Shown: positions 7,822 through 16,954 of the stretch, piece by piece
Numbering within the stretch: the first letter of the stretch is position 1
Layout of the letters: each line of letters begins with the position of its first letter
Assembly (NCBI RefSeq): GCF_024357955.1
Contig: NZ_JANEYT010000044.1
Span: 1-39,989, forward strand
From: Photobacterium pectinilyticum
Lineage (GTDB): Bacteria; Pseudomonadota; Gammaproteobacteria; Enterobacterales; Vibrionaceae
DNA: 39,989 nucleotides
Direction of reading: 5' to 3'
The notes under the pieces: generated by a model
The model's input: the letters and a program-made list of their open reading frames with translations, nothing else
Told to the model about the DNA's origin: nothing
Databases searched by the model: none
Translations under genes and position numbers: made by a program

Positions 7822-9624
7822 ATGAAAAAGAAGTTTTGTATCGATGAATTCAAAGTTTCCTTTGATGTCACGGAAGATGTAAACGGTATTTCCTACGATG
7901 TCTCGTCCAGACGAGAGGGAGGAAGCATTTACATTGATCTAGTTATCAGGTCCTTATCACTTGTAGAGTTTCCTGTGTGTCAGTTAGCCGTATCGATGCC
8001 TTTAAATGACATGCATTCTTTATGGACGCCATGTATACATGGGCACCCAAAGTCGATCCGTAACAAAGGCATTCCAGAAATTTGGACCAATTTCTCTAGC
8101 CATATTAGTCACGTTTCTCCTGTTGGCTGCTTCTACAACTTAAATGGCGAAAATAAAGTGGCTTTCGCTTTTTCAGATATTAAGAACATCGTGAAAGTCC
8201 AAGCTGGCGCTTATGAAGAAGAGACGGCAGCAAAAATAATTATGAGCCTGTTTACAGTTAAAACAGAGCCTATGACCGAATACACAGCTACATTGCGACT
8301 TGATACTAGAACGGTGAGTTATCATGAATCAATCGCTGGCATGACTGAATGGCATGAGAATTATCTCGATGATGGCGCGATGCCAGCTCCTGCCTCTGCT
8401 TTTGAGCCGGTATATTCAACCTGGTACTCATTCCATCAAAATTTAGATTTCAAAGAAATCGAAGACCAATGTGAAATGGCAGCTAACCTTGGCTGCAAAA
8501 CCATTATTCTCGATGATGGTTGGCAAACCGATGATAGTAACCGTGGTTATAAGTTCTGCGGTGATTGGCAGGTTTCAGAGAAGCGATTTCCCAATATGCG
8601 CGAGCATGTAGGGCGCGTTCAATCAATGGGCATGAAATACATGCTGTGGCTAAGTGTTCCTTTTGTCGGGCAAGGCTGCAAAGTGTGGGATGAGTTTAAG
8701 TCCAACCTTCTTTTCTACAGTGATCAAAACCAAACAGGCACTCTTGATCCGCGATACCCAAAAGTCCGAGACTTTTTGGTCGACACATACTGTCGTGTCG
8801 TGTCGGAGTTTGGTTTGGATGGTCTCAAGTTAGACTTTATTGATGAGTTTGACATGACTTACGCAACAGGAAATGCACTATTACCCGATCCGGAAAGAGA
8901 TACTGAGTCTCTTCCAGAGGCCGTAGACCGCTTGATGATGATGGTTCGACAAGAGCTCACCAAAATAAAAGCAGACATCTTAATTGAGTTTCGTCAGCGA
9001 TATATAGGCTCGATGATTAGAAAGTACGGCAACATATTCAGGGTGCATGATTGCCCACATGATTCTATTACTAACCGTGCTGGTGTTATGGATCTTCGCC
9101 TATTTTCCGGCGACACGGCGATTCATTCAGACATGTTCATCTGGTCAAACTCAGACACTGTAGAGAGTGCGAGTTTGCAATTTATCAATACGCTTTTCTC
9201 TGTTCCTCAAATTTCACCGAACTTAAAAGAGCAGTCGCCAGAGCACTTGGCAATGGTTAAGCATTGGTTAGCGTTTTGGTCTGCTAATAAAAGTGTTCTG
9301 ATGAATGGGACGCTGAGCTCTAAGTATCCAGAAATGCATTATCCAGTGATTGCGGCGAAGAAGGGCAAAGAGAAGATAATCACGATTCATGCAGACATGG
9401 TGGCTGACATATTCGAAGGTAATGAGGAAAAAGTAACCATCGTAAATGGCAGCATGACAGAGCGTTTAATCCTACGTTCACCAACACCAAAAACGGTGCA
9501 GGTGCAGATTTATGACTGTCTTGGTTCACAAGTTGAAAGTGAATCTGATTATTACATTGAGAAACTTAATGAAATTCACGTTCCTAAATCGGGATACGTG
9601 GTGATGGACGCTATCAGCGAATAA
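7822..9624 (+). CDS. Alpha-galactosidase, glycoside hydrolase family 36-like
   Basis: A 600-residue cytoplasmic enzyme (no signal peptide) expected to release galactose from alpha-galactosides such as melibiose or raffinose-type sugars with retention. An N-terminal beta-sandwich (~1-180) is followed by a TIM barrel. Barrel motifs are LDDGWQTDD (230-238), DWQVSEKRFPNM (248-259), DGLKLDFIDEFD (333-344) with Asp338 as likely nucleophile, and FRVHDCPHDSITNR (406-419) where the acid/base Asp should lie. The C-terminal ~90 residues form a beta domain. AAAGG precedes the start. It heads a two-gene operon with the symporter 29 bases downstream and is controlled by twin operators. Family placement is good. 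Exact specificity (alpha-galactoside or another alpha-linked sugar) is inferred. Confidence 0.85.
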   Translation: MKKKFCIDEFKVSFDVTEDVNGISYDVSSRREGGSIYIDLVIRSLSLVEFPVCQLAVSMPLNDMHSLWTPCIHGHPKSIRNKGIPEIWTNFSSHISHVSPVGCFYNLNGENKVAFAFSDIKNIVKVQAGAYEEETAAKIIMSLFTVKTEPMTEYTATLRLDTRTVSYHESIAGMTEWHENYLDDGAMPAPASAFEPVYSTWYSFHQNLDFKEIEDQCEMAANLGCKTIILDDGWQTDDSNRGYKFCGDWQVSEKRFPNMREHVGRVQSMGMKYMLWLSVPFVGQGCKVWDEFKSNLLFYSDQNQTGTLDPRYPKVRDFLVDTYCRVVSEFGLDGLKLDFIDEFDMTYATGNALLPDPERDTESLPEAVDRLMMMVRQELTKIKADILIEFRQRYIGSMIRKYGNIFRVHDCPHDSITNRAGVMDLRLFSGDTAIHSDMFIWSNSDTVESASLQFINTLFSVPQISPNLKEQSPEHLAMVKHWLAFWSANKSVLMNGTLSSKYPEMHYPVIAAKKGKEKIITIHADMVADIFEGNEEKVTIVNGSMTERLILRSPTPKTVQVQIYDCLGSQVESESDYYIEKLNEIHVPKSGYVVMDAISE

Positions 9625-9653
9625 AATAATACTACGGAACAGGTAGGTATAAT

Positions 9654-11021
9654 ATGTCTAATGCAATAATGAATAAGGTCGATTTCGGCACCAAGCTAAG
9701 CTTTGGCTTAGGAGGGTTCGGGAAAGACTTTGGTCTAAATGTAATCAACGTATTTCTCTTTTTCTACTACACAGATGTGGTCGGTGTTTCCGCGGCGTTT
9801 GTTGGTACTGTTTTCTTAGTCGCTCGTATTTGGGACACCGTAAACGATCCAATGCTTGGATACATCGTTGCTAAAACGAAATCGAAGTGGGGACGTTACA
9901 AGCCGTGGATCTTAGTCGGTAATATTCTGAACGCTATTACTATAATCGCTCTATTCTCTGCGCACATGCTTGATGGAACATCTCAGCTCGTTTATATCGC
10001 AGCCACTTATGTGCTTTGGGGTATGACTTACACGATGCTAGATGCACCATTCTGGTCACTGGTCCCAACTATTACACTGGATAAAAAAGAGCGTGAAGGG
10101 TTGATGCCTTATCCTCGTTTATTTGCTACCGGAGCGAGTTATCTTGCTGGTGGCGCAGGTGTCTATATTGTATCTACTCTTGGCGGTGGTGATGATGGTC
10201 AGGGTTATTTCTGGTTTGGTGTCATTGCTGCGATTCTAGCGGTAGCAAGTGCGGTTATTACTTGTATCTGGACTAAGCAAAACTTCGAAGAAGATCCAAA
10301 GTCAGCTGCTATGTTTAATTTGAAAGCGGCTAAAGATGCGATCTTTAAGAATGAGCAGTTCCTAGCGCTAGTCGTTCTGTCTTTGTTCTACAACGTAGCA
10401 TTCAACTTTATGAATGGTTTGAATCTTTATTACTTTACGTATGTGTTGGGAGACGCAACATTATTCGCCAAATCTATGTTGTTTGGCGGCATCGTCGGTG
10501 TTGGCTCGCTTGTGATCTTCAAGCCGGTAGTAATGAGGTTTGGTCGTAAAACCCTTTTCAATATTGCGTTAATTTGTCCAATGTTGGCCGTATCAACTCT
10601 TTACGTCGCTTCTGGTTGTGGTCCTGAGCTTAAAGCAGCATTGGCGAGTGTTGCTGGTATCTTTAACGGGCTTTCTTCAGCAATGTTCTGGTTAATTCTT
10701 TTGATTATGGTTGCTGACACTGTCGATTATGGTGATGCAAAAAACGATGTTCGTTCTGAGAGCGTTCTGTATTCGGTGAACACTCTAGTGAGTAAGTGTT
10801 CTGGTGCCTTGACTGGGTTCTTGGTTGGTTTAGCACTAACGGCAATCAACTACATTCCGAACCAAGATCAGACAGCGGAAACGCTATCTGGTTTGCAGTT
10901 CATCTTTGTTGGCCCTGCTTTCCTTTGCTTAGTTTCTATGTTTATTTACAATAAACTATATAAGCTGAATGGGAACGAGCTGGACAGCGTTCAAGACTCA
11001 CTGAAGCTTAAATATAGCTAA
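9654..11021 (+). CDS. GPH-family sugar:cation symporter (MelB-like)
   Basis: A 455-residue inner-membrane carrier with about twelve helices, of the glycoside-pentoside-hexuronide (GPH) family related to MelB. Visible signatures include GLGGFGKDFGLN and FFYYTDVVG at the start, RIWDTVNDPMLGYIVAKTKSK with WGRYKPWIL (the conserved loop between helices 2 and 3), and DTVDYGDAKNDVRSES late in the protein. It follows the alpha-galactosidase by 29 bases and ends at a strong terminator, so the two form one transcript. It probably brings the enzyme's substrate in with Na+ or H+. The coupling ion and the sugar cannot be read from sequence. Confidence 0.9.
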   Translation: MSNAIMNKVDFGTKLSFGLGGFGKDFGLNVINVFLFFYYTDVVGVSAAFVGTVFLVARIWDTVNDPMLGYIVAKTKSKWGRYKPWILVGNILNAITIIALFSAHMLDGTSQLVYIAATYVLWGMTYTMLDAPFWSLVPTITLDKKEREGLMPYPRLFATGASYLAGGAGVYIVSTLGGGDDGQGYFWFGVIAAILAVASAVITCIWTKQNFEEDPKSAAMFNLKAAKDAIFKNEQFLALVVLSLFYNVAFNFMNGLNLYYFTYVLGDATLFAKSMLFGGIVGVGSLVIFKPVVMRFGRKTLFNIALICPMLAVSTLYVASGCGPELKAALASVAGIFNGLSSAMFWLILLIMVADTVDYGDAKNDVRSESVLYSVNTLVSKCSGALTGFLVGLALTAINYIPNQDQTAETLSGLQFIFVGPAFLCLVSMFIYNKLYKLNGNELDSVQDSLKLKYS

Positions 11022-11072
11022 ACGGTGGTACAGAAAAGGAAAGCCTCCAGAGGTTTTCAGATTGTTGAGGCT

Positions 11073-11099
11073 CCCCGCTTTTCTGAGCGGGGTTCTTTT
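11073..11099 (+). terminator. Rho-independent terminator of the sugar operon
   Basis: CCCCGCT at 11073-11079 pairs with AGCGGGG at 11086-11092, followed by TTCTTTTG. It lies about 50 bases past the symporter stop. Confidence 0.85.
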
Positions 11100-11131
11100 G
11101 TGTAAGCGACCGTAGCTCGCGATCGTGATAT

Positions 11132-11506
11132 TTATTTGTGCCTGTTAAGAGTAAATTTTGATATTACCGTTAAGGCTATCCAAGCGATAGCCATAACGAA
11201 AGGAACAAGGTTAGGCTCAAGACCTGAAGAGAAAACTGCTTTTATAACGTCTACTTGCCCGTTTGCTTGAGAGCTCAATTGATCCACTATAACTTTCAAC
11301 GCCTCATATTTTAGAAATAGAAATACTCCTACAATTGAGTAAAAGCAAAAGCTTACCGATACAATGGGTGTAAATAATTGCTTTTTAGCTTTCTCACTTT
11401 GGATGAGTGCTATTATTGCAAGTGATATAGTGACAAAGAAACCCCAAATTAGATCGATATCTGAGGATATCCGTTCAGCAAGTTTTAGTAGTTGTTCTAT
11501 TTCCAT
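11132..11506 (-). CDS. Small three-helix membrane protein, unknown
   Basis: I do not recognise this 124-residue protein. From the chosen start it reads MEIEQLLKLAERISSDID, then hydrophobic stretches at about residues 18-35, 45-65 and 97-117, joined by short charged loops, ending in NRHK. I prefer the ATG at 11506 because GAAGGG lies six bases upstream; the open frame continues 27 codons further without a better ribosome site. It lies downstream of the patatin gene on the same strand, but a 486-base gap and a terminator separate them, so it is probably not in the same transcript. Codon use is like an ordinary host gene. No function can be claimed. Confidence 0.55.
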   Translation of the reverse strand: MEIEQLLKLAERISSDIDLIWGFFVTISLAIIALIQSEKAKKQLFTPIVSVSFCFYSIVGVFLFLKYEALKVIVDQLSSQANGQVDVIKAVFSSGLEPNLVPFVMAIAWIALTVISKFTLNRHK

Positions 11507-11950
11507 TGCATCCCTTCTCTTCAAGTATGAACTATTCTCCGAATAGTTAGGCTTTGTCGCTTCTGGCGGGTCTAATATTAGAGGCATGCATATTAATGCG
11601 TGTTTGTAATGCCCATTCGTGAAATGTTAATTCAGTATCTATAGCAAAGAAAGACAAAGCAACGTACCCGCTCACAAAATCACAACATAAAGTGGTTCTA
11701 TTTAGATTTACAACATCCCAGAAATTTCGAGCGGGTTGCAAGCATGTAGAGGCCTTAAATTTACTGGCTGTGAACGCTCTTCAAAGGTGTGATAACAGCA
11801 GGGTGGGTGTAAATAATGGCCAAGTGAATTTATTGCACTAAACTCGTGCCAACCTCAGTATTAGGTTTCAATTAAACCCCGCTCCTCCGTTCGAATAATT
11901 ACCGCGAGTTCGTGCGAAGGAGCGGATCACTGTTTAGTTTGATTCAAGTT
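11507..11950. other. Spacer with a long imperfect hairpin
   Basis: About 440 bases without a convincing gene. A 64-codon frame on the minus strand (11547-11741) lacks a ribosome site and has only a TTG start. The notable element is an imperfect stem: CCGCTCCTCCGTTCG (11879-11893) against CGTGCGAAGGAGCGG (11911-11925), 12 of 15 positions pairing, with a 17-base loop. It could be a structured 5' leader for the small membrane gene or a leftover mobile-element end. Confidence 0.35.
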
Positions 11951-11977
11951 AAAAAGTGCTCTGCATACATGCAGGGC
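11951..11977 (-). terminator. Terminator of the patatin gene
   Basis: Read on the minus strand, GCCCTGCAT and ATGCAGAGC pair (11958-11977), with one G-T, and are followed by ACTTTTT. It begins 16 bases after the patatin stop. Confidence 0.75.
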
Positions 11978-11992
11978 CTTTGGGTTTGATGG

Positions 11993-13006
11993 TTATTCTT
12001 GGCTCTTGCGATGATCATTTACCAAGAAGTCAGCGATTTCCTCAAGTTTATCGTCGTGTTCAGTTGCGTTGCGTAGCCCGGCATTACGCAATCTTTCAAG
12101 GTTTTCAGGGCTGGCATTATCCAGCGCAAGATCTGCACCATGTAATTCAGGCTGGATCCAATGATATTTTGCTTCTGGTAATGTCGAGGTAATTTGCTTC
12201 ATGTGGTGAACCGTTATTTGTGGGCCTCCTTCTAATGCAATGTCAACAGATGGTTTTGCCCAGCCAAGAAAGCCCAAGTCTTTCATATCAGGGTAAGAAT
12301 AGCGTTTCAGCTCTTTACCTGTGCCGAGTGAAAGAATCATCACATCACTTATTCCTTCAATACCATCTGTCTTGATGGTTTCAGTAAATGCGCATAAGGT
12401 TGGATCATTAGCAACCATGCCGCCATCAACGAGGACAAACTTCTGTTGTTTAGGTGGTAATGAGTAAATGCGAGCAGTTTCGAAATAGGTGGGTGCTGCT
12501 GAACCGCCGCGTAGCAAGTCTCTTACTAAGAAGTCTCTATTTTTCTCAATGGCAGTATGTTGCTTGAAAATTATTTGCTCTCGATGGAAGATGTCGTAGG
12601 CAACAAAGCAGGTAGGCTTCAATAATTCGCTTAGTTTGGTTTCACCAAATGCCGCGTGAAGTGATTTCTCAAGCTCCTTAGCCGAATACCTTTCATCGGC
12701 AAGACCTTTAAGTGTTCCAAGGGAGCGCCAAACACTTACATCAAAAATGTCATCACCTTGCTCAAGGTAGATATCAACAGCCTCTTGGGCTGTGAATTTA
12801 GGTCTACCATTTGGGCCTGGGCAGAGATAGGCTGCACCCAGTATTGCACCGGTACTCGTTCCTGCGACAAGGTCAAAGTAGTCAGCGATTCGCGCTTCCG
12901 GGTTATTGGATTTCTTCTGAAGTTTCTCTTCAAGAGAAACTAACATCATACCGGGAATTATGCCTCTGATCCCCCCGCCACAGATTGATAAGATCTTCTT
13001 AGCCAT
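11993..13006 (-). CDS. Patatin-like phospholipase, CapV-like
   Basis: A 337-residue Ser-Asp lipid acyl hydrolase. It shows ILSICGGGIRGIIPG (residues ~5-19; oxyanion hole GGGxRG), GTSTG (~49-53; nucleophile Ser in GxSxG) and VLVDGGMVANDP (~191-202; catalytic Asp in DGG). The middle helical part (YFDLVAGTSTGAILGAAYL) and overall length fit the CapV branch, whose V. cholerae member is switched on by cGAMP and degrades membrane phospholipids in CBASS defence. No cyclase (DncV-like), Cap2 or Cap3 gene lies within this window, so it is a stand-alone member and could instead be a housekeeping or secretion-linked lipase. There is no signal peptide or membrane segment. It is flanked by its own terminator and a 522-base spacer, so it is monocistronic. 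The enzyme class is firm but the role is open. Confidence 0.85.
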   Translation of the reverse strand: MAKKILSICGGGIRGIIPGMMLVSLEEKLQKKSNNPEARIADYFDLVAGTSTGAILGAAYLCPGPNGRPKFTAQEAVDIYLEQGDDIFDVSVWRSLGTLKGLADERYSAKELEKSLHAAFGETKLSELLKPTCFVAYDIFHREQIIFKQHTAIEKNRDFLVRDLLRGGSAAPTYFETARIYSLPPKQQKFVLVDGGMVANDPTLCAFTETIKTDGIEGISDVMILSLGTGKELKRYSYPDMKDLGFLGWAKPSVDIALEGGPQITVHHMKQITSTLPEAKYHWIQPELHGADLALDNASPENLERLRNAGLRNATEHDDKLEEIADFLVNDHRKSQE

Positions 13007-13367
13007 GTAATGCTCCTTGCATACTGGGGTTGTTGTGAAATTGTATACATATGTTTGCCCAAGTATTACATGATGAAAGAGCAGGGTAAGATAAAGTTGT
13101 TTAAAATATAACCACGGTCAAATTAAATATTGTTTATAAAGCATTCAACTGGAAATGGTTGGTCGGGGAAGGATGATGAAATTGAAAGTGTTCCCTTCGG
13201 AAAGTAAGAGACTCTCTTGGAAAGGAGTTTATACTTTAGAGTATTGTTCGGTAATCCATGCATTGCTAATTTAGTCTGTACTGTAACTCAGTTCTTTCCA
13301 AAGTCGAGTTGGCCCGGTTAAATCGATGTGATGCATTAATAAAGATTAGAAACATCGAGAGTGAATA

Positions 13368-13451
13368 ATGTCAGAGTTTGAAGTTAAATATGCAGTTATC
13401 ATAATTTTTTTGTTTGTTGGTGTCGGTATGATGAACGTAAGGAACTCGTAA
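13368..13451 (+). CDS. Possible 27-residue membrane peptide
   Basis: An ATG preceded by GAGAG (spacing about 6) opens MSEFEVKYAVIIIFLFVGVG and ends at 13451. It has one hydrophobic helix between a charged N-terminus and a short polar tail, and a hairpin with paired ends lies just downstream at 13459-13481. That layout is typical of small membrane proteins, but the frame is short enough to be chance. Confidence 0.3.
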   Translation: MSEFEVKYAVIIIFLFVGVGMMNVRNS

Positions 13452-13458
13452 AATTAAA

Positions 13459-13481
13459 ATGGGGAGCAATGAGATCCCCAT
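13459..13481. terminator. Terminator of nrdJ, possibly bidirectional
   Basis: ATGGGGA (13459-13465) pairs with TCCCCAT (13475-13481). On the minus strand it is followed by TTTAATTTT, which suits nrdJ. On the plus strand it follows the 27-residue frame by eight bases. Confidence 0.7.
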
Positions 13482-13528
13482 ATATATTAGCCAGCTAAAA
13501 AATCGGCTGAATCAGTCATCTGAACTGG

Positions 13529-16405
13529 TTAACCACAAGCCCCAATGTGACCACACGCTGTACAAAAGTCGCACCCGTCGCGGCGGATCACCGCAGCATT
13601 ACCGCATTCCGGACATGCCTTACCGGCCAGAGTAACGATATTGCCTTTGTTTTGGGCTTGTGCAGACTCATCGCTCATCATGTAACCCATTGCCTTGAGC
13701 GGATAGCCCTCTTCATCAAGCAGGCCCAGCATGGTATAGCGATGGATCAACAGGCGAGCAATATATGCTACCGTAGATGGTTGGATGGCTTGTTTGTCAC
13801 TACCCGGTACTTTGGCGAAGAAATCACCTTGGGGTTCGACCAGGTCTTTCAGGCTGCGTAACTTCTTGGCTATCCAAGCTGTGTCAATCACCCGCATATC
13901 TAAACTGAGGGACTTGGTCAGGCCGTCAAAATCACGCGGATAGGTGCCTGAGAGCCACACGCTATATGGTCGATGGGTGCCATCAGGCATCACCAACTCC
14001 TTGACGAACATAGCGAAGTCGTCGCCAGTGTTGGGGTTATTGATATCCACGGTCCAACTCAAGGTGCCTTCAGTACCTGACTTGGGCTCCTTACGACTGA
14101 ACAGGGCATCGACTAGCGGGGTCTTGTCGGTCTTACCGTCAAAGAGACCCAGTTCATCACAACGGAAACGTACCAAGCGTGCCATGGCAGCTACATTACC
14201 TGGTACTGAGGTCATCTCACCCTTCGGTGGCATCGCCAACTCAAATGGGGTGCCTGCGGTTTTGCTTAGGCTATCCAGCTTGATTTTTAGCCATTCGCGA
14301 TCATAGGCACGCATGTCCATCGAAATATTCTTAGCTAGCGCAGCCAATCCTCGCGGCTGTTCCTGTCCATTCACCCATATTTCGAACGGTTGGTTGGTCC
14401 CGTTGGCTACATGACCAACAAACAGCGCAAAGCCATGCTTCGGGCTGTTGATCATGTAAGTCACGCCCGGATTACCCATTGGGGTTTCTGGTCGCTTTGG
14501 CCACCGAAGGCTAGCTAACGCTACTTCGGGCGTATCGGTCAGATGCAACTTGCGATCCGGGGTGGATTGATCCAGGTCCTGTGGTACGGATGCCTGAGTA
14601 GATTCGACACTTAACACACTGCCGATGATGTCGTTAGGGCGATAGGTGGTGATCCCTTTCAATCCCGCTTTCCATGCATCTACGTAAAGGTCCTGAAACT
14701 GTTGGAAGGCATAGTCGGCTGGTACGTTTACGGTCTTTGAGATTGCCGCGCAGATATAAGGCTGGACTGCCGCTTGCATTAACATGTGGTCGTTGGCGCT
14801 GATCTCTAAAGCCGAGCGGAATGCTTCTGGCAGGTTATCAACATCTCCTCCTTGCTCACGGTAAACGCGATAGGCGTGATCCTCGACCTTGTACTCAGAG
14901 TGAGAACCATCGGCCTCCCGCTTTTTACGTGTGTAGAACCAACTAAAAGCGGGCTCGACACCATTACTGGCGTTATCGGCGAAGGCCAGAGAAATGGTCC
15001 CGGTCGGCGCAATAGACAATAGGTGTGAATTCCGGATCCCGTGCTCACGGATCTTGTCACGGATTGATTCTGGCAGACGAGAGGCCATGCCACTCTCGAG
15101 GTATTGCTCAGCTTTAAATTTGAGGAAAGGTCCTTTTTCCTTTGCCAATTCAATGGAAGCCTTGTAGGCCGCATCGCGCATCCAGCGGGTTATCTCTGCA
15201 GCAAAATCACGTCCCTCTTGGCTGTCATAGCGTAGACCAAGCATGATTAAGGTATCGCCTAAGCCGGTGTAGCCTAGGCCGATCCGTCGTTTGTTCTGTG
15301 CCTCTTGCTGTTGCTCCGGTAACGGCCAGGCACTCACATCTAGAACGTTGTCTAGCATGCGGATGCCGGTTGCAACCGTGGAGGCAAAGGCGTCAAAATT
15401 GAACTGTGCATTTTTAGTTAATGATTCAGTTACATAGGCGCAGAGATTAATGCTGCCCAGACAGCAGCACGAAAAATCTGCGCAGGGGATCTCGCCACAA
15501 GGATTTGTCGCTTCGATGGTTTCGCAGTAGTGCAGGTTGTTTTCTTGGTTAATGCGATCGAGGAACAACACACCCGGTTCGGCGGCATTGTAGGTGTTGC
15601 GCATGATCGTGTCCCACAGCTCACGCGGATCCACGGTTCGATATACCCACAGACCATCCTCACGCTGGTAAGCGCCTGCTTCCTGAATTTCTTCGGAGGG
15701 CTCTGCCTTATGTACCAGTTCAAATGGTACTCTGTTTTCCAACGCCTGCATAAAGGCATCGGACACACCCACGGAGATGTTGAAATTGTTCAGGCGACCC
15801 GACTCTTGCTTGGCTTCGATGAAGTCAAGGATGTCTGGGTGCTCCATGTTGAGGACTCCCATTTGTGCGCCACGGCGGGCACCGGCAGACTCGACGGTTG
15901 AACAGCTTTGGTCAAACACGTGCATGTAACTGACGGGACCGGACGCACTGCTGGCAGTGCCTTTGACTTTGGCCCCTTTAGGTCGGATATGGCTGAAGTT
16001 ATAGCCAACCCCGCCGCCACGTCGCATTGTTTCAGCGGCTTGCTGAAGGGCGGTATAAATGCCTACCTTGCCGTCAACCATTTCCGATACGCTGTCCCCA
16101 ACAGGTTGCACGAAGCAGTTGATCAGGGTGACATTCTTGATATCTGTACCAGCTGCACTGTTGATCCGGCCGCCTGGAATAAACCCAGCGTTCAGTGCAC
16201 GGAGGAATTCTTCTTCGTGCTGTGCTGGCGTTTGTTCCTGTTGGGCTAACCCCTTGGCAACACGTGCACGGATGGCGGCAACCATCTCAGGACCATCCAG
16301 TTCCTTTTCCTTACCCTTAGCGTACTTCTCACGGAGGACATCTACACTGATAGGCTGCCAAGTGGTATCGTTAGCCATAATAGTTGGTTCGTTTGTATTG
16401 CTCAT
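13529..16405 (-). CDS. nrdJ: Adenosylcobalamin-dependent (class II) ribonucleotide reductase
   Basis: Makes deoxyribonucleotides from ribonucleotides using coenzyme B12, without oxygen need. The 958-residue chain has the reductase barrel at ~80-580: [10 protein letters not shown] (Cys97), [18 protein letters not shown] (127-144), [12 protein letters not shown] (189-200), NPCGEIPC (301-308) with the radical-site Asn301/Cys303/Glu305, and [13 protein letters not shown]. The C-terminal part has two similar TSCPD-type repeats (each with W-NG/LSG, then SLDMR or SMDMR) and ends in a zinc ribbon, CPECG and [11 protein letters not shown], the usual swinging-arm region of NrdJ. The start has AGGGA seven bases upstream, so the upstream Met is preferred over the one at residue 10. 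I saw no B12 riboswitch in the 550 bases upstream. The gene is alone in its transcript. Confidence 0.95.
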   Translation of the reverse strand: MSNTNEPTIMANDTTWQPISVDVLREKYAKGKEKELDGPEMVAAIRARVAKGLAQQEQTPAQHEEEFLRALNAGFIPGGRINSAAGTDIKNVTLINCFVQPVGDSVSEMVDGKVGIYTALQQAAETMRRGGGVGYNFSHIRPKGAKVKGTASSASGPVSYMHVFDQSCSTVESAGARRGAQMGVLNMEHPDILDFIEAKQESGRLNNFNISVGVSDAFMQALENRVPFELVHKAEPSEEIQEAGAYQREDGLWVYRTVDPRELWDTIMRNTYNAAEPGVLFLDRINQENNLHYCETIEATNPCGEIPCADFSCCCLGSINLCAYVTESLTKNAQFNFDAFASTVATGIRMLDNVLDVSAWPLPEQQQEAQNKRRIGLGYTGLGDTLIMLGLRYDSQEGRDFAAEITRWMRDAAYKASIELAKEKGPFLKFKAEQYLESGMASRLPESIRDKIREHGIRNSHLLSIAPTGTISLAFADNASNGVEPAFSWFYTRKKREADGSHSEYKVEDHAYRVYREQGGDVDNLPEAFRSALEISANDHMLMQAAVQPYICAAISKTVNVPADYAFQQFQDLYVDAWKAGLKGITTYRPNDIIGSVLSVESTQASVPQDLDQSTPDRKLHLTDTPEVALASLRWPKRPETPMGNPGVTYMINSPKHGFALFVGHVANGTNQPFEIWVNGQEQPRGLAALAKNISMDMRAYDREWLKIKLDSLSKTAGTPFELAMPPKGEMTSVPGNVAAMARLVRFRCDELGLFDGKTDKTPLVDALFSRKEPKSGTEGTLSWTVDINNPNTGDDFAMFVKELVMPDGTHRPYSVWLSGTYPRDFDGLTKSLSLDMRVIDTAWIAKKLRSLKDLVEPQGDFFAKVPGSDKQAIQPSTVAYIARLLIHRYTMLGLLDEEGYPLKAMGYMMSDESAQAQNKGNIVTLAGKACPECGNAAVIRRDGCDFCTACGHIGACG

Positions 16406-16444
16406 TGCTGTTCCCTCATGCTACGCAGCATTCTGCGTCTTTAA

Positions 16445-16669
16445 CCAAGTTTTCTTTGGCCAGTCAGCTCGCAGGATAGTGTCATCGTTCTCAAGATTTG
16501 CCAAAGCGCGGGCAACGCGTTTGAAAGTATCGTCAAGCGTGGCATCAATAGCTTACTCACCCTGTTGAGCGTGAAGGGGGAAATTCAGCAAGGCGGAGAA
16601 CAAAGCATTAACCTAGCAGATCTCCAAGCCTTGAAAAACCGATTAGTGGCCTTTGTAACTAATCGTTAA
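16445..16669 (+). pseudogene. Possible remnant of a plus-strand gene
   Basis: An open frame of 75 codons without any ATG ends in a natural-looking tail, SINLADLQALKNRLVAFVTN, and a TAA at 16667-16669. It starts after a TAA at 16442 that cuts it off, inside the leader of nrdJ on the other strand. A good plus-strand terminator follows about 100 bases later. This suggests the 3' end of a lost gene; the family is not recognised. It might also be chance coding with a good composition. Confidence 0.35.
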
Positions 16670-16770
16670 TAATAGTCTTTTTTATAGATAGATTGGTTGT
16701 AAACGAGATTAATAAAGTGTGATCAAGTCGCTCGACGGGGGGGATTCAACCATAAACAAAAAAGCGCTAG

Positions 16771-16810
16771 TGTGTTGATTTTATAGTCAACACATTTGTT
16801 TTTATCTTTT
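16771..16810 (+). terminator. Plus-strand terminator-like hairpin
   Basis: TGTGTTGA (16771-16778) pairs with TCAACACA (16787-16794), followed by TTTGTTTTTATCTTTTCT. The T-rich tail is on the plus strand, although no intact plus-strand gene lies upstream, only the remnant ending at 16669. Confidence 0.65.
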
Positions 16811-16884
16811 CTCCAGTGCTAGCAGGTGTTGGTTGATGTGTAGCAAGCGTTAAGGTCTTTTTACGTTTGGTGTTAACTAAAAAG

Positions 16885-16903
16885 GGGGCACCAGAGGTGC
16901 CCC
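16885..16903 (-). terminator. Terminator of the first porin
   Basis: Read on the minus strand, GGGGCACC and GGTGCCCC pair around a three-base loop and are followed by CCTTTTTAGTT. It lies 52 bases past the porin stop. It resembles the terminator of the second porin in layout. Confidence 0.85.
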
Positions 16904-16954
16904 AAAATTGTCAAATTGATTCGACAGAATGAACACAATAAACGGATTAGTATT

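Larger units (their letters stand above)
13007..13528. other. Spacer between patatin and nrdJ
   Basis: The left part contains the patatin promoter on the minus strand. On the plus strand there is a 32-codon frame from ATG at about 13173, preceded by GGAAGGA, which looks like chance coding, and the better 27-codon frame listed separately. The nrdJ terminator closes the region. No RNA gene is recognised. Confidence 0.4.

Noticed and set aside
11547..11741. 64-codon minus-strand frame beside the small membrane gene
   Set aside because: It has only a TTG start, no ribosome site, and odd composition; listed only inside the spacer description.
11588..11950. Integron attC-type site in the spacer near the small membrane gene
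   Set aside because: GTTAGGC-like bases occur at about 11546, but no matching complementary core and no VCR-like sequence were found, and the gene order does not look like cassettes.
11993..13006. Complete CBASS operon around the patatin
   Set aside because: No cyclase, E1/E2-like or other CBASS gene lies nearby; only the effector-like patatin is present.
13173..13271. 32-codon frame upstream of the possible 27-residue peptide
   Set aside because: Despite a good ribosome-like sequence it has no recognisable features or hydrophobic segment.
16406..16444. Cobalamin riboswitch upstream of nrdJ
   Set aside because: I found no B12-box pattern in the leader or the next 500 bases; the ribosome site is ordinary.
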